Shown in pieces: positions 37,543-45,424 of a stretch of DNA of 63,678 nucleotides. The notes under the pieces were generated by a model. The model did not search any database. It was given only the letters and a program-made list of their open reading frames with translations, and had not been told where the DNA came from. Each line of letters starts with the position of its first letter. The stretch's first letter is position 1. The translations under genes were made by a program, and so were the position numbers. Origin of the DNA: Butyricicoccus_A sp963620595 (GTDB lineage Bacteria > Bacillota > Clostridia > Oscillospirales > Butyricicoccaceae); assembly GCA_963620595.1 (NCBI GenBank), contig CAVFAY010000015.1:1-63678 (forward strand), read 5' to 3'.

Positions 37543-38076
37543 ATGCTGATACTGGTAACGGGAGGCGCCGCCAGCGGAAAATCCGAGCTGGCAGAGCGTA
37601 TCATCTGCGAATTGGCAGACGGAAAGCCGATGCTGTATGTGGCGGCGATGGAAACAGAGGGCGAAGAAGCGCAAAGACGTATTGCTCGCCATCGAGCCCT
37701 GCGCGCAGGAAAAGGGTTTACGACGTGGGAACACGCCAAGCGGTTTGACACGATGACGGTGCCGAGCGGCTACACCGCCGCGCTGTTTGAATGCATGAGC
37801 AATGCACTGGCAAATGAGATGTTTTCGCCGGACGGAGCAGGAGATAATTGGAAACGCAGCATTGTTTCCGGTATTCGTGCGTTACAGGCATCCTGCGAGC
37901 ATGTTGTTGTCGTCAGTAATGACATTTTTACGGACGGCGTGACGTATGATGCAGGGACAATGCGCTATTTGCACGCGCTCGGCTGTATGAATCAATATCT
38001 TGCCGAACAGGCAGACTGGGTGATTGAGAGCGTGTGCGGCATTCCCGTTGTACATAAAAAGAGGGAAAACACATGA
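37543..38076 (+). CDS. cobU: Adenosylcobinamide kinase / cobinamide-phosphate guanylyltransferase
   Basis: Phosphorylates and guanylylates adenosylcobinamide to AdoCbi-GDP. P-loop VTGGAASGKSELAE at residues 4-17; the guanylylation histidine segment IARHRALR follows near 44; the C-terminal SNDIFTDG and VCGIPV blocks complete a CobU of 177 aa. The ATG is 4 bases after the cobT stop, with only a weak GAG upstream, so translation probably depends on coupling. A second, shorter CobU-like gene follows at 38864. Confidence 0.87.
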   Translation: MLILVTGGAASGKSELAERIICELADGKPMLYVAAMETEGEEAQRRIARHRALRAGKGFTTWEHAKRFDTMTVPSGYTAALFECMSNALANEMFSPDGAGDNWKRSIVSGIRALQASCEHVVVVSNDIFTDGVTYDAGTMRYLHALGCMNQYLAEQADWVIESVCGIPVVHKKRENT

Positions 38077-38849
38077 TAAAAGAACTGTTCGGCGGTCTTC
38101 TGGTGGCATTTGGCTTGTATTCTGCGCTGCCGCTGCCGCAGATCGAATGGAAAAATAATACGATGCGGTATGCACTGAGCTTTTTGCCGCTCATTGGACT
38201 GTTGGTTGGCGGCTGCGAATATGGCTGGCTGCTGCTGGCGGAAAAGCTGGCGGTATCCAGTCTGCTGTATGCGGCGGGAGCGGTACTGATTCCGGTTGTG
38301 ATTACCGGCGGCATCCATCTGGATGGCTTTGTCGATACCTGTGACGCGCTGTGCTCGTATGGAGATAAAGAAAAGCGACTGGAAATTTTGAAAGATCCGC
38401 ATGTTGGTGCGTTTGCCATTTTGTGGATTGGTGTGCTGCTGGTCGCTCAGCTCGGTATGTTCGCACAGGTATATGAGACACCGGCGAGTGCCAAGCTGTT
38501 TCTGGTCGGCTATGCAGGTGCCCGCGCCTTGGGCGGCGGCATGATTGTCACACAAGCATGCGCCAAAAATTCCGGTCTCGCGCATATCTTTGCGGACAGC
38601 GCGGACAAAAAGACCGTCAGTCACGTGATGCTCGTGTGGGAACTGGTACTGGCAGTACTGGCGATTGCACTGGCAAAAGGCATTGGTGTGCTGGCAATTG
38701 CTGCATATGCCGGATTTTATCTGTTTCACGTGCGGATGTGCCGCCGAAATTTTGGCGGTATTACCGGCGATTTGTGCGGCATGTGTATCACGGTGTGTGA
38801 GACGCTGATGCTGCTGTGCGCAGTGATTGGCGGCATTATCTTGCGGTGA
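38073..38849 (+). CDS. cobS: Adenosylcobinamide-GDP ribazoletransferase (cobalamin synthase)
   Basis: Integral membrane enzyme that joins AdoCbi-GDP with alpha-ribazole(-phosphate). Six or so hydrophobic segments and the catalytic GGIHLDGFVDTCDALCSY block (about residues 79-96) identify it. 258 aa, typical. ATGA overlap with cobU. Confidence 0.93.
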   Translation: MIKELFGGLLVAFGLYSALPLPQIEWKNNTMRYALSFLPLIGLLVGGCEYGWLLLAEKLAVSSLLYAAGAVLIPVVITGGIHLDGFVDTCDALCSYGDKEKRLEILKDPHVGAFAILWIGVLLVAQLGMFAQVYETPASAKLFLVGYAGARALGGGMIVTQACAKNSGLAHIFADSADKKTVSHVMLVWELVLAVLAIALAKGIGVLAIAAYAGFYLFHVRMCRRNFGGITGDLCGMCITVCETLMLLCAVIGGIILR

Positions 38850-38863
38850 GAAAGGAAAGTAGC

Positions 38864-39187
38864 ATGACAATACTCATTATCGGCGGCGCGGCGCAGGGAA
38901 AAACAGCCTTTGCGCGCACCCTTTCGCCGGAACAAGACATCATAGACGATTTGCATGTGTGCGTACAGCAGGCGCTGCGCGACAAAACACAGCTGCCAAA
39001 GGCGGCGGATTTTGTGGGAAAAACCATCGTGTGCAATGAAGTCGGCGGCGGAGTCGTCCCGATGGATGCATCGGAACGTGAATGGCGCGAATGCACCGGC
39101 AGACTGTGCTGCGACATTGCGGCGCAGGCAGACCGTGTGTACCGCGTATACTGCGGCATCGCCACCTGTATCAAGGGGGCATCATGA
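38864..39187 (+). CDS. Mini CobU-like P-loop protein, 107 aa
   Basis: The N-terminus is a CobU-type Walker A (IIGGAAQGKTAFA, residues 5-17). The C-terminal half NEVGGGVVPMDASEREWREC followed by RVYRVYCGIATCIKG matches the end of CobU. The central part of CobU, including the guanylylation histidine, is missing, so it should not be a full bifunctional enzyme. ATG 38864 has GAAAGGAAAG upstream; its stop overlaps cbiB. It could be a kinase-only form, a regulatory partner of the full CobU at 37543, or a decaying paralogue. The intact frame and coupling favour function. Confidence 0.7.
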   Translation: MTILIIGGAAQGKTAFARTLSPEQDIIDDLHVCVQQALRDKTQLPKAADFVGKTIVCNEVGGGVVPMDASEREWRECTGRLCCDIAAQADRVYRVYCGIATCIKGAS

Positions 39188-40155
39188 GTGTAGCGGCAGC
39201 CGTTTTTCTCGGCTTTTTACTCGATTGTGTGCTCGGCGATCCGGAACGTCTGTGGCATCCGATTATGGGCATTGGTTCCATGATTTCATTTTGGAAAAAA
39301 CATCTGCGGGCATGGTTTCCAGACAGCAGCCGCGGACAGTTTTGGGCAGGCGCCCTGCTGTGGTTTGCCGTTGTGATTCCGTCTTGGCTGATTCCGGCGG
39401 CAATTTTATATCTGGCGGGATGGTTGCATCCAGCACTGGCATTTGTCATTGAGACATTGTTCTGCTGGCAGATTTTCGCGGCGAAATCGCTCAAGCAGGC
39501 GGCGCTGCGCGTCTATCGCGCCCTGCGCAAAGGCGATTTGCAGGAGGCACGCAAGTACGTTTCGTGGATTGTCGGACGCGATACCGCACATTTAGACGCG
39601 GCGCAGGTGACGAAAGCGACGGTGGAAACCGTTGCGGAAAATACCAGTGACGGTGTGATTGCACCGCTTGTTTTTTTGCTCATTGGAGGCGCACCGCTTG
39701 GATTTGCCTACAAAGCAGTCAACACGCTGGACTCGATGGTGGGCTATAAAAACGAGGAGTTTTTATATTTTGGCCGTTTTTCCGCCAAGATGGATGACGT
39801 TTGGAATTTCATTCCGGCGCGTCTGAGCGGCCTGCTGTTTGTGCTGTGCGCGAAACCGGCGGGATTGGATGCAAAAGGCGCATGGAAGTGTTTTCGGCGC
39901 GATCGTTTACAGCACGCCAGTCCGAATTCGGCACAGACAGAATCTGCGTGCGCCGGTGCACTCGGTGTACAGCTCGCGGGAAACGCCTATTATTTTGGAA
40001 AACTGTATGAGAAACCAACACTGGGCGATGCTAAGCGTCCGATTGAAGCGGAGGACATTGTGTGCACCAATCGCCTGATGTATTGGGCGTCAGCGGCTGC
40101 CGTGTGCGTGCTGTGCGCAGTTCGGTGGATTATTGGTTGGAAACTGGGGTGGTAA
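39184..40155 (+). CDS. cbiB: Adenosylcobinamide-phosphate synthase
   Basis: Membrane protein attaching aminopropanol (phosphate) to adenosylcobyric acid. The start AVFLGFLLDCVLGDPERLWHPI is diagnostic (LGDP at residues 16-19), and EARKYVSWIVGRDTAHLD with VETVAENTSDGVIAPL follow. Four or five membrane segments; 323 aa. It starts at ATG 39184 overlapping the mini-CobU stop (ATGA). Confidence 0.94.
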   Translation: MSVAAAVFLGFLLDCVLGDPERLWHPIMGIGSMISFWKKHLRAWFPDSSRGQFWAGALLWFAVVIPSWLIPAAILYLAGWLHPALAFVIETLFCWQIFAAKSLKQAALRVYRALRKGDLQEARKYVSWIVGRDTAHLDAAQVTKATVETVAENTSDGVIAPLVFLLIGGAPLGFAYKAVNTLDSMVGYKNEEFLYFGRFSAKMDDVWNFIPARLSGLLFVLCAKPAGLDAKGAWKCFRRDRLQHASPNSAQTESACAGALGVQLAGNAYYFGKLYEKPTLGDAKRPIEAEDIVCTNRLMYWASAAAVCVLCAVRWIIGWKLGW

Positions 40156-40156
40156 T

Positions 40157-41221
40157 ATGAAGCACATACACGGCGGTGACATTTACGCCGAGACATGGAA
40201 CGAAGAGCCACTAGACTTTTCGGCCAATATCAATCCGTTCGGTATGCCGGACAGCGTGCGTGAGGCGGCACAGCAGGCGATTTCCAGTTGTCTGCACTAT
40301 CCGGATCCGTTTTGCCGCGCCTTGCGGCAGACGATTGCGCAGCGTGATGATGTGACAGCGGAACAGATTTTTTGCGGCAACGGTGCCGCCGATGTGCTGT
40401 ACCGCCTGATGCTGACGCTTCGGCCGAAGAAAATTTTGCTTCCTGCGCCGACATTTGCGGAGTATGAGGAAGCGGCACAGCTCGTGGGAAGCGAGATCGT
40501 GCGATTTCCACTGGGAAAAGATTTGACAGTCACAGAGGCGTATTGGAACGCCGTCACACCGGATATGGATCTGGTCGTGCTGTGCAATCCCAACAATCCC
40601 ACAGGCCTGCTCACGCCCAAATGGCTGGTAAAGAAAGGAATGGAACGCTGCGCTGAGGTCGGCGCACGGCTGCTTGTCGATGAGTGCTTCCATGATTTTC
40701 TTTGCGAGCCGGAAGACAGCAGCATGACGGATCAGCTTCGCGACAATCACCATCTGATTTTGCTGCGGTCGTTTACCAAAATGTATGCGATGCCGGGCAT
40801 TCGATTGGGCTATTGCCTGTCGGCGGATCAAGAGCTGATCGGGCAGCTATATGAAGCCGGTGCTCCGTGGTCGGTATCTGTCATTGCGCAGGCGTGCGGC
40901 ATGGCGGCGGCAAAGGATGTAGATTTTCCGCAAAAAACACGCGAGTATGTCGCGCGACAGCGAGAGACACTCAAATGCGGCTTGGAAGAGTTGGGCATGT
41001 ACGTCGTAGACGGGCAAGTGAATTATTTGCTGTTTCGCAGCACAGAGATGCCGGATTTGCAGCGGCGGCTGCATGACCGCGGCATTTTGATCCGTTCGTG
41101 TGCCAATTATTACGGATTGGATGACACATGGTTTCGCGTTGCCGTGCGCAGCGAAGCGGAAAATTTTGTTCTGCTGCATACCTTGCGGCAGCTAAAGGAG
41201 GAATCGGCATGGCAAAGGTAA
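40157..41221 (+). CDS. cobD: Threonine-phosphate decarboxylase (CobD/CobC-type PLP enzyme)
   Basis: PLP enzyme of the class-I aminotransferase fold giving (R)-1-aminopropan-2-ol phosphate for CbiB. DFSANINPFGMPDSV at about residue 20 is the CobC/CobD opening; CNPNNPTGLL and LLRSFTKMYAMPGIRLGY, with the PLP lysine in FTKMY, follow. 354 aa from ATG 40157, preceded by GGGGTGG. No threonine kinase (pduX) is nearby. It overlaps cbiP by 13 bases. Confidence 0.9.
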   Translation: MKHIHGGDIYAETWNEEPLDFSANINPFGMPDSVREAAQQAISSCLHYPDPFCRALRQTIAQRDDVTAEQIFCGNGAADVLYRLMLTLRPKKILLPAPTFAEYEEAAQLVGSEIVRFPLGKDLTVTEAYWNAVTPDMDLVVLCNPNNPTGLLTPKWLVKKGMERCAEVGARLLVDECFHDFLCEPEDSSMTDQLRDNHHLILLRSFTKMYAMPGIRLGYCLSADQELIGQLYEAGAPWSVSVIAQACGMAAAKDVDFPQKTREYVARQRETLKCGLEELGMYVVDGQVNYLLFRSTEMPDLQRRLHDRGILIRSCANYYGLDDTWFRVAVRSEAENFVLLHTLRQLKEESAWQR

Positions 41222-42711
41222 TTATGGTACAGGGAACCACGTCCAATGCGGGCAAGAGCCTGACGGTTGCGGCATTGTGCCGCATTTTTCGGCAGGACGG
41301 ACTCAAGGCGGCGCCGTTTAAGTCGCAAAACATGGCGCTCAATTCGTTTATTACAGCGGATGGAGCGGAAATGGGACGCGCGCAGGTCATGCAGGCGGAA
41401 GCCGCAGGCATTGCGCCGGATGTGCGCATGAATCCGATTTTGCTCAAGCCGACCAGCGACTGCGGCTCGCAGATTATTGTCAATGGCGTGGCGCGCGGCA
41501 CGATGGCGGCAAAAGACTATTATCCGTACAAAAAACAGCTGATTCCGGATATTTTACAGGCATACAACAGCTTGGCAGAGGAATATGATGTCATTGTCAT
41601 CGAAGGTGCCGGCTCTCCGGCAGAAATCAATCTGCGTGAAAATGACATTGTGAATATGGGAATGGCAGAAATGGTGGATGCGCCGGTTTTGCTTGTCGGA
41701 GACATTGACCGAGGCGGCGTGTTCGCTTCGCTGTATGGTACGGTTGCGCTGCTGCAGCCGGAGGAACAAAAGCGCATCAAGGGCTTGATTATCAACAAGT
41801 TCCGCGGCGATGTAGAGATTCTCAAGCCGGGACTGGATATGATGCAGGACAAGCTGCCGATTCCATTTGTCGGCGTGATTCCGTACCTGCATTTGGATAT
41901 TGACGATGAGGACAGCCTGTCTGAACGGCTGCAATCCAAACAGACACCGGCTGTGTTGGATATTGCCGTGATTCGCCTGCCGCGCATCTCGAATTTCACG
42001 GATTTCGCACCGCTGGAACGAATGCCGGGCGTGTCTGTGCGCTATATTACGCGAACGACGCAACTCAAGCAGCCGGATTTACTTTTGTTGCCGGGCAGCA
42101 AAAATACGATGGAAGATCTCAAATGGATGCGGCAAAATGGCTTGGAAGCTGCGGTCAAGAAATATGCGGCTTCCGGTATGCCGGTATTTGGCATCTGCGG
42201 CGGCTATCAGATGATGGGTCTGACGCTTGCCGATCCCGAACATGTCGAGGCGGGTGGCACGATGGAGGGCATGGGACTGCTGCCCGTGCACACGACATTT
42301 TGCGCCAAGAAAACCACCACGCAGGTACACGGCGCGATAGGGCATCTCACCGGCATCTTTGCCGAATTGACCGGCGTGCATATGGACGGCTATGAGATTC
42401 ACATGGGTGATACGACTTATGAGCCGGATGCAGATAATTTCTCTGAAATCCAGCGCAATGGCCGACCGGTGATAGACGGCGCACAGTGCGGCAGCTGTTA
42501 CGGCACGTATGTGCATGGCATTTTCGACCGCGAAGAGGTCAGCCGCAAGCTGATTACTGCGCTGCTCGAAAGCAAAGGCTTGTCCGCGGAGGACGTACAG
42601 GCATTTGACGCAGAAACGTACAAACAGCAGCAATATGACCAGCTTGCAGATGCTGTGCGTGAAGCACTGGATATGGATGCCATTTATCGCATCCTCAATC
42701 GGGAGGTGTGA
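41209..42711 (+). CDS. cbiP: Adenosylcobyrate synthase (cobyric acid synthase)
   Basis: Amidates the b, d, e and g side chains. N-terminal ATPase domain with IMVQGTTSNAGKSLTVAAL, KSQNMALNSF and GDIDRGGVFASL; C-terminal amidotransferase with LPGSKNTMEDL and VFGICGGYQMMG holding the nucleophilic Cys. 500 aa, normal. Start ATG 41209 behind AAAGGAGG, inside the end of cobD. Confidence 0.95.
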   Translation: MAKVIMVQGTTSNAGKSLTVAALCRIFRQDGLKAAPFKSQNMALNSFITADGAEMGRAQVMQAEAAGIAPDVRMNPILLKPTSDCGSQIIVNGVARGTMAAKDYYPYKKQLIPDILQAYNSLAEEYDVIVIEGAGSPAEINLRENDIVNMGMAEMVDAPVLLVGDIDRGGVFASLYGTVALLQPEEQKRIKGLIINKFRGDVEILKPGLDMMQDKLPIPFVGVIPYLHLDIDDEDSLSERLQSKQTPAVLDIAVIRLPRISNFTDFAPLERMPGVSVRYITRTTQLKQPDLLLLPGSKNTMEDLKWMRQNGLEAAVKKYAASGMPVFGICGGYQMMGLTLADPEHVEAGGTMEGMGLLPVHTTFCAKKTTTQVHGAIGHLTGIFAELTGVHMDGYEIHMGDTTYEPDADNFSEIQRNGRPVIDGAQCGSCYGTYVHGIFDREEVSRKLITALLESKGLSAEDVQAFDAETYKQQQYDQLADAVREALDMDAIYRILNREV

Positions 42712-42712
42712 G

Positions 42713-43234
42713 ATGGAGCGCGGTCTCATTCACATTTACTGCGGAGATGGCAAGGGAAAGACAACCTGTGCGTTTGGTCTCGCGCTGCGCTGTGCAGGTG
42801 TCGGAGAACAGGTACGCATTGCCCAGTTTCTCAAGGGCGGCGCCAGCGGCGAAGTGACTGCCATGCAGCGGTTTGATAACGTTGAAATTCTCCGCGCTAA
42901 GCAGGGAACTAAATTCACCTTTCAGATGAACGCGGAGGAAAAAGCACAGGCAAAGCGCGACCACACAAAATTGCTGCGGCAAGCGTTTGCCGATACCCAG
43001 CATCTGCGGATGCTGGTGCTGGATGAAATCATGGCGGCGTGCACGACTGGCATGGTAGATGTAGAGGAGCTGGTGTTGTTGATACAGACCCGTCCGCCGG
43101 AGTTAGAGCTTGTCATGACCGGACGCAATCCGCCGCAGAAGCTGTTGGATTTGGCGGATTATATCACAGAGATGAAAAAAATACGGCATCCGTATGACAA
43201 GGGGATTGCGGCGCGCCGTGGAATTGAGCGATAG
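42713..43234 (+). CDS. cobO: Corrinoid adenosyltransferase (CobA/CobO/BtuR type)
   Basis: Transfers the adenosyl group of ATP to cob(I)alamin precursors. HIYCGDGKGKTTCAFGLALR at the N-terminus is the CobA/BtuR P-loop, and RMLVLDEIMAAC plus VMTGRNPPQKL are the other family blocks. 173 aa from ATG 42713 with GGGAGGTG upstream, one base after the cbiP stop. I use cobO to avoid confusion with the SUMT cobA. Confidence 0.93.
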   Translation: MERGLIHIYCGDGKGKTTCAFGLALRCAGVGEQVRIAQFLKGGASGEVTAMQRFDNVEILRAKQGTKFTFQMNAEEKAQAKRDHTKLLRQAFADTQHLRMLVLDEIMAACTTGMVDVEELVLLIQTRPPELELVMTGRNPPQKLLDLADYITEMKKIRHPYDKGIAARRGIER

Positions 43235-43247
43235 GAGAGAGCGACAG

Positions 43248-43886
43248 ATGGATTTTGAAATTATCAAACCGGCAGAGATTGAAAAGCGCAGCTTTGCTAT
43301 CATCACAGAAGAACTGGGAGACCGCGTTTTTCCGGAAGAGATTGGCTTGGTTGTCAAGCGTGTCATCCATACCTCGGCGGATTTTGATTACGCAGACAAT
43401 CTGGTCTTTTCGGAGGGCGTGGTGCCGCACGCGCTGGAAGCCATTCGGCGCGGCGCACACATCGTCACGGATACCAATATGGTCAAGGCGGGTATCAACA
43501 AAAAGACACTGGAAAAATTCGGCGGAGAGGTACATTGCTTTGTCGCGGACCCGGATGTTGCGGAAGAGGCGAAAAAGCGCGGCGTGACGCGCTCCACGGT
43601 CTCGATGGAACGCGCCGCCCAATTGGATGTACCGGTGATTTTTGCTATCGGCAATGCGCCGACAGCACTGATTGAATTGAATCGTCTGATGAGAGAACAA
43701 CAGTTAAAACCGGAGTTGATTATCGGTGTGCCGGTTGGTTTTGTCAATGTCGTGGAGTCGAAGGAACTGATTCTTCGCTCCTCTGCGCCACATATCGTTG
43801 CGCGCGGCCGCAAGGGCGGCAGCAATGTTGCGGCGGCGATTGTCAATGCGCTGCTGTATCAGCTCGTGCATCGAGAAGGCTTTTGA
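43248..43886 (+). CDS. cbiC: Cobalt-precorrin-8 methylmutase
   Basis: Moves the C11 methyl to C12, giving cobyrinate. The FEIIKPAEIEKRSFAII opening, the catalytic His in RVIHTSADFDYADN and the VGVP-type GVPVGFVNVVESKE block are clear. 212 aa from ATG 43248 behind AGGAGAGAG. It is the last gene of the B12 operon; the next genes run the other way. I see no clear terminator hairpin in the two bases before the convergent gene, so transcripts may overlap. Confidence 0.94.
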   Translation: MDFEIIKPAEIEKRSFAIITEELGDRVFPEEIGLVVKRVIHTSADFDYADNLVFSEGVVPHALEAIRRGAHIVTDTNMVKAGINKKTLEKFGGEVHCFVADPDVAEEAKKRGVTRSTVSMERAAQLDVPVIFAIGNAPTALIELNRLMREQQLKPELIIGVPVGFVNVVESKELILRSSAPHIVARGRKGGSNVAAAIVNALLYQLVHREGF

Positions 43887-43888
43887 GT

Positions 43889-44158
43889 CTATAGGCCGAT
43901 GAGCAGGAAAATGCCTGCGAGCAGAAGCAAGTCGTGATCGATGCCGTCCTCGTCTTTGAGAAGAAAGTATAAGATGAGCAAAACGAGAAGGGTGTCCTGC
44001 TCAAACAAACGGCTCAGACCGCCCTCTTTGCCAAATAGATTTCCCAGAGAGGAAAAAATACTGCCGGATTCCTGCTGCTTGGGCGGCGGACACGGCGGTG
44101 GCGGAGGAGGAGGCGTATCCGGCGGCGGGCAGGCAGCTTGCAAATATTTGTTGTACAT
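43889..44158 (-). CDS. Proline-rich small membrane protein, 89 aa
   Basis: An N-terminal Cys and a run of prolines (CPPPDTPPPPPPPCPPP, residues 10-26) precede a linker and two hydrophobic segments near 55-67 and 77-89, split by an acidic KDEDGIDHD stretch. AAAGGAGC precedes the ATG. It is the last of three small minus-strand genes, ending 2 bases from cbiC. The Pro-rich part suggests an extended or protein-binding region in front of a membrane hairpin. No family recognised. Confidence 0.55.
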   Translation of the reverse strand: MYNKYLQAACPPPDTPPPPPPPCPPPKQQESGSIFSSLGNLFGKEGGLSRLFEQDTLLVLLILYFLLKDEDGIDHDLLLLAGIFLLIGL

Positions 44159-44161
44159 ATC

Positions 44162-44470
44162 TTAGAGCTCCTTTGTGCGGCCGTCCGGCGGAAGAAACTG
44201 CCGGACGGCTGTTTTTGCCATTCGAGCCATGGAGAGGATGCGTTCGGCGTGGGCAATCTGCGTACAGGTTTCCTCAGACAGAAACGGACGCAGAGCATGT
44301 AATAATTCTGCGCGGGATGCATTGGCGCGGCGCGGGGCTGCGGCATCTTCTGCGGACAGATCATCTGACGGGGAAGAGGTGCCATGCATCAGCTCCGCTG
44401 CCATACCGGACAGCTTCTGCATGGCTTCGGGATCTTGAAACAGATTGGATAACAGGTCAGCGGGTTCCAA
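44162..44470 (-). CDS. Hypothetical protein, 102 aa
   Basis: Soluble, helical, Ala- and Leu-rich protein (LLSNLFQDPEAMQKLSGMAA at the N-terminus; ELLHALRPFLSEETC in the middle). The likely start is TTG 44470, with a weak GGTGA 6 bases upstream; later ATGs would remove the N-terminal helix. It ends 3 bases before the proline-rich gene and begins 6 bases after the 91-aa gene, so the three form an operon. Similar small helical proteins recur in Clostridia without a known role. Confidence 0.5.
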   Translation of the reverse strand: MEPADLLSNLFQDPEAMQKLSGMAAELMHGTSSPSDDLSAEDAAAPRRANASRAELLHALRPFLSEETCTQIAHAERILSMARMAKTAVRQFLPPDGRTKEL

Positions 44471-44476
44471 GCGGCG

Positions 44477-44752
44477 TCACCGTCCCATCAGGCGGGCGAT
44501 TTGCTGAGCGAGCTGAGCGCCTTCCGGCGTCTGCATCGTGCGCTGAATGATTTGCTTAGCGCCTTCTGTGTCACCCGCCTGCATGCGCTGCATGGCCTGC
44601 TCCAAGCTGGCACCGTGCTGCTTGAGAATTGTCTGCGCGGCGCGTTGGTTTTGCGGTGCCTGCATGTTTGCTTTGAGACGGGCAGCTGCTGCGGCATCGC
44701 CGGATTGCTGGGAAAATTGCCGAAGCAAAGCCTCCATATCTTTCTGCTGCAT
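44477..44752 (-). CDS. Hypothetical helical protein, 91 aa
   Basis: First gene of the small minus-strand operon, with GGAGGTATTTTT before the ATG. The sequence is Gln- and Ala-rich and wholly helical (KDMEALLRQFSQQSGDAAAA; LEQAMQRMQAGDTEGAKQII). Its C-terminal half and that of the 102-aa neighbour share the same general composition, so they may be distant paralogues. No membrane segment or motif. Function unknown. Confidence 0.55.
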   Translation of the reverse strand: MQQKDMEALLRQFSQQSGDAAAAARLKANMQAPQNQRAAQTILKQHGASLEQAMQRMQAGDTEGAKQIIQRTMQTPEGAQLAQQIARLMGR

Positions 44753-44814
44753 AAAAATACCTCCTGCTGGATTGGGTTCAATGTAGTATACGCACGAGCA
44801 GGTGGAATTGTTCT

Positions 44815-44843
44815 TTGACTTTCTGGAAAAAATAGTGTATAGT
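44815..44843 (+). promoter_or_regulatory. Promoter of the phosphodiesterase gene
   Basis: TTGACT (44815-44820), 17 bases, TATAGT (44838-44843). Confidence 0.7.
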
Positions 44844-44879
44844 CATGAAAGACACTATCAGGCTACGGGGGAACGCAAG

Positions 44880-45389
44880 ATGAAATTGCTCGTATTTTCC
44901 GATTCACATCGTGCCAATATCACGGACATGCTCGCTCTGATCGATGAAGAAAAGCCGGATGCGGTTGCGCATTTGGGAGATCTGGTGAGCGATGTGGAGG
45001 ACATCCATTTTGTATATCCGGAGCTGCCCGTGTATAACGTGCGCGGCAACAACGATTGGGGAGACGATGAGACGCCGAACAGCATGGTTGTCTCGGTGGA
45101 ACACGTGAGATTGTTCTTGACACATGGACACTTGTATGGTGTGCGGCGCGATACCAAACGGCTTGCCGAGGCGGCACGAGCAGAAAACTGTCAAGCTGCT
45201 CTGTACGGACACACACATCGGGCAGAAGTCCATCAGGAGGACGGCGTTCTCGTGGCAAATCCGGGCAGCATCAGTATGCCCTATACGGCGCAGCCGCCGT
45301 CTTATTTGCGGCTTACGATTCAGAATGATACGATAGAATCCGAGCTGGTTTATTTGAAAAATACAAAGAAGAAACGGCTCTGGCTTTGA
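44880..45389 (+). CDS. YfcE/MJ0936-family metallophosphoesterase
   Basis: Binuclear metal phosphodiesterase of 169 residues. All motifs of the calcineurin-like family are visible: FSDSH (7-11), HLGDLVSD, VRGNND, THGHLYG and GHTH. ATG 44880 has GGGGGAACG upstream. It lies 35 bases before coaX and could be cotranscribed. The natural substrate of this family is usually unknown; activity on generic phosphodiesters is typical. Confidence 0.87.
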   Translation: MKLLVFSDSHRANITDMLALIDEEKPDAVAHLGDLVSDVEDIHFVYPELPVYNVRGNNDWGDDETPNSMVVSVEHVRLFLTHGHLYGVRRDTKRLAEAARAENCQAALYGHTHRAEVHQEDGVLVANPGSISMPYTAQPPSYLRLTIQNDTIESELVYLKNTKKKRLWL

Positions 45390-45424
45390 GCACAGGAACC
45401 GTCAGGAAAGAAGAGGAATGAAAT

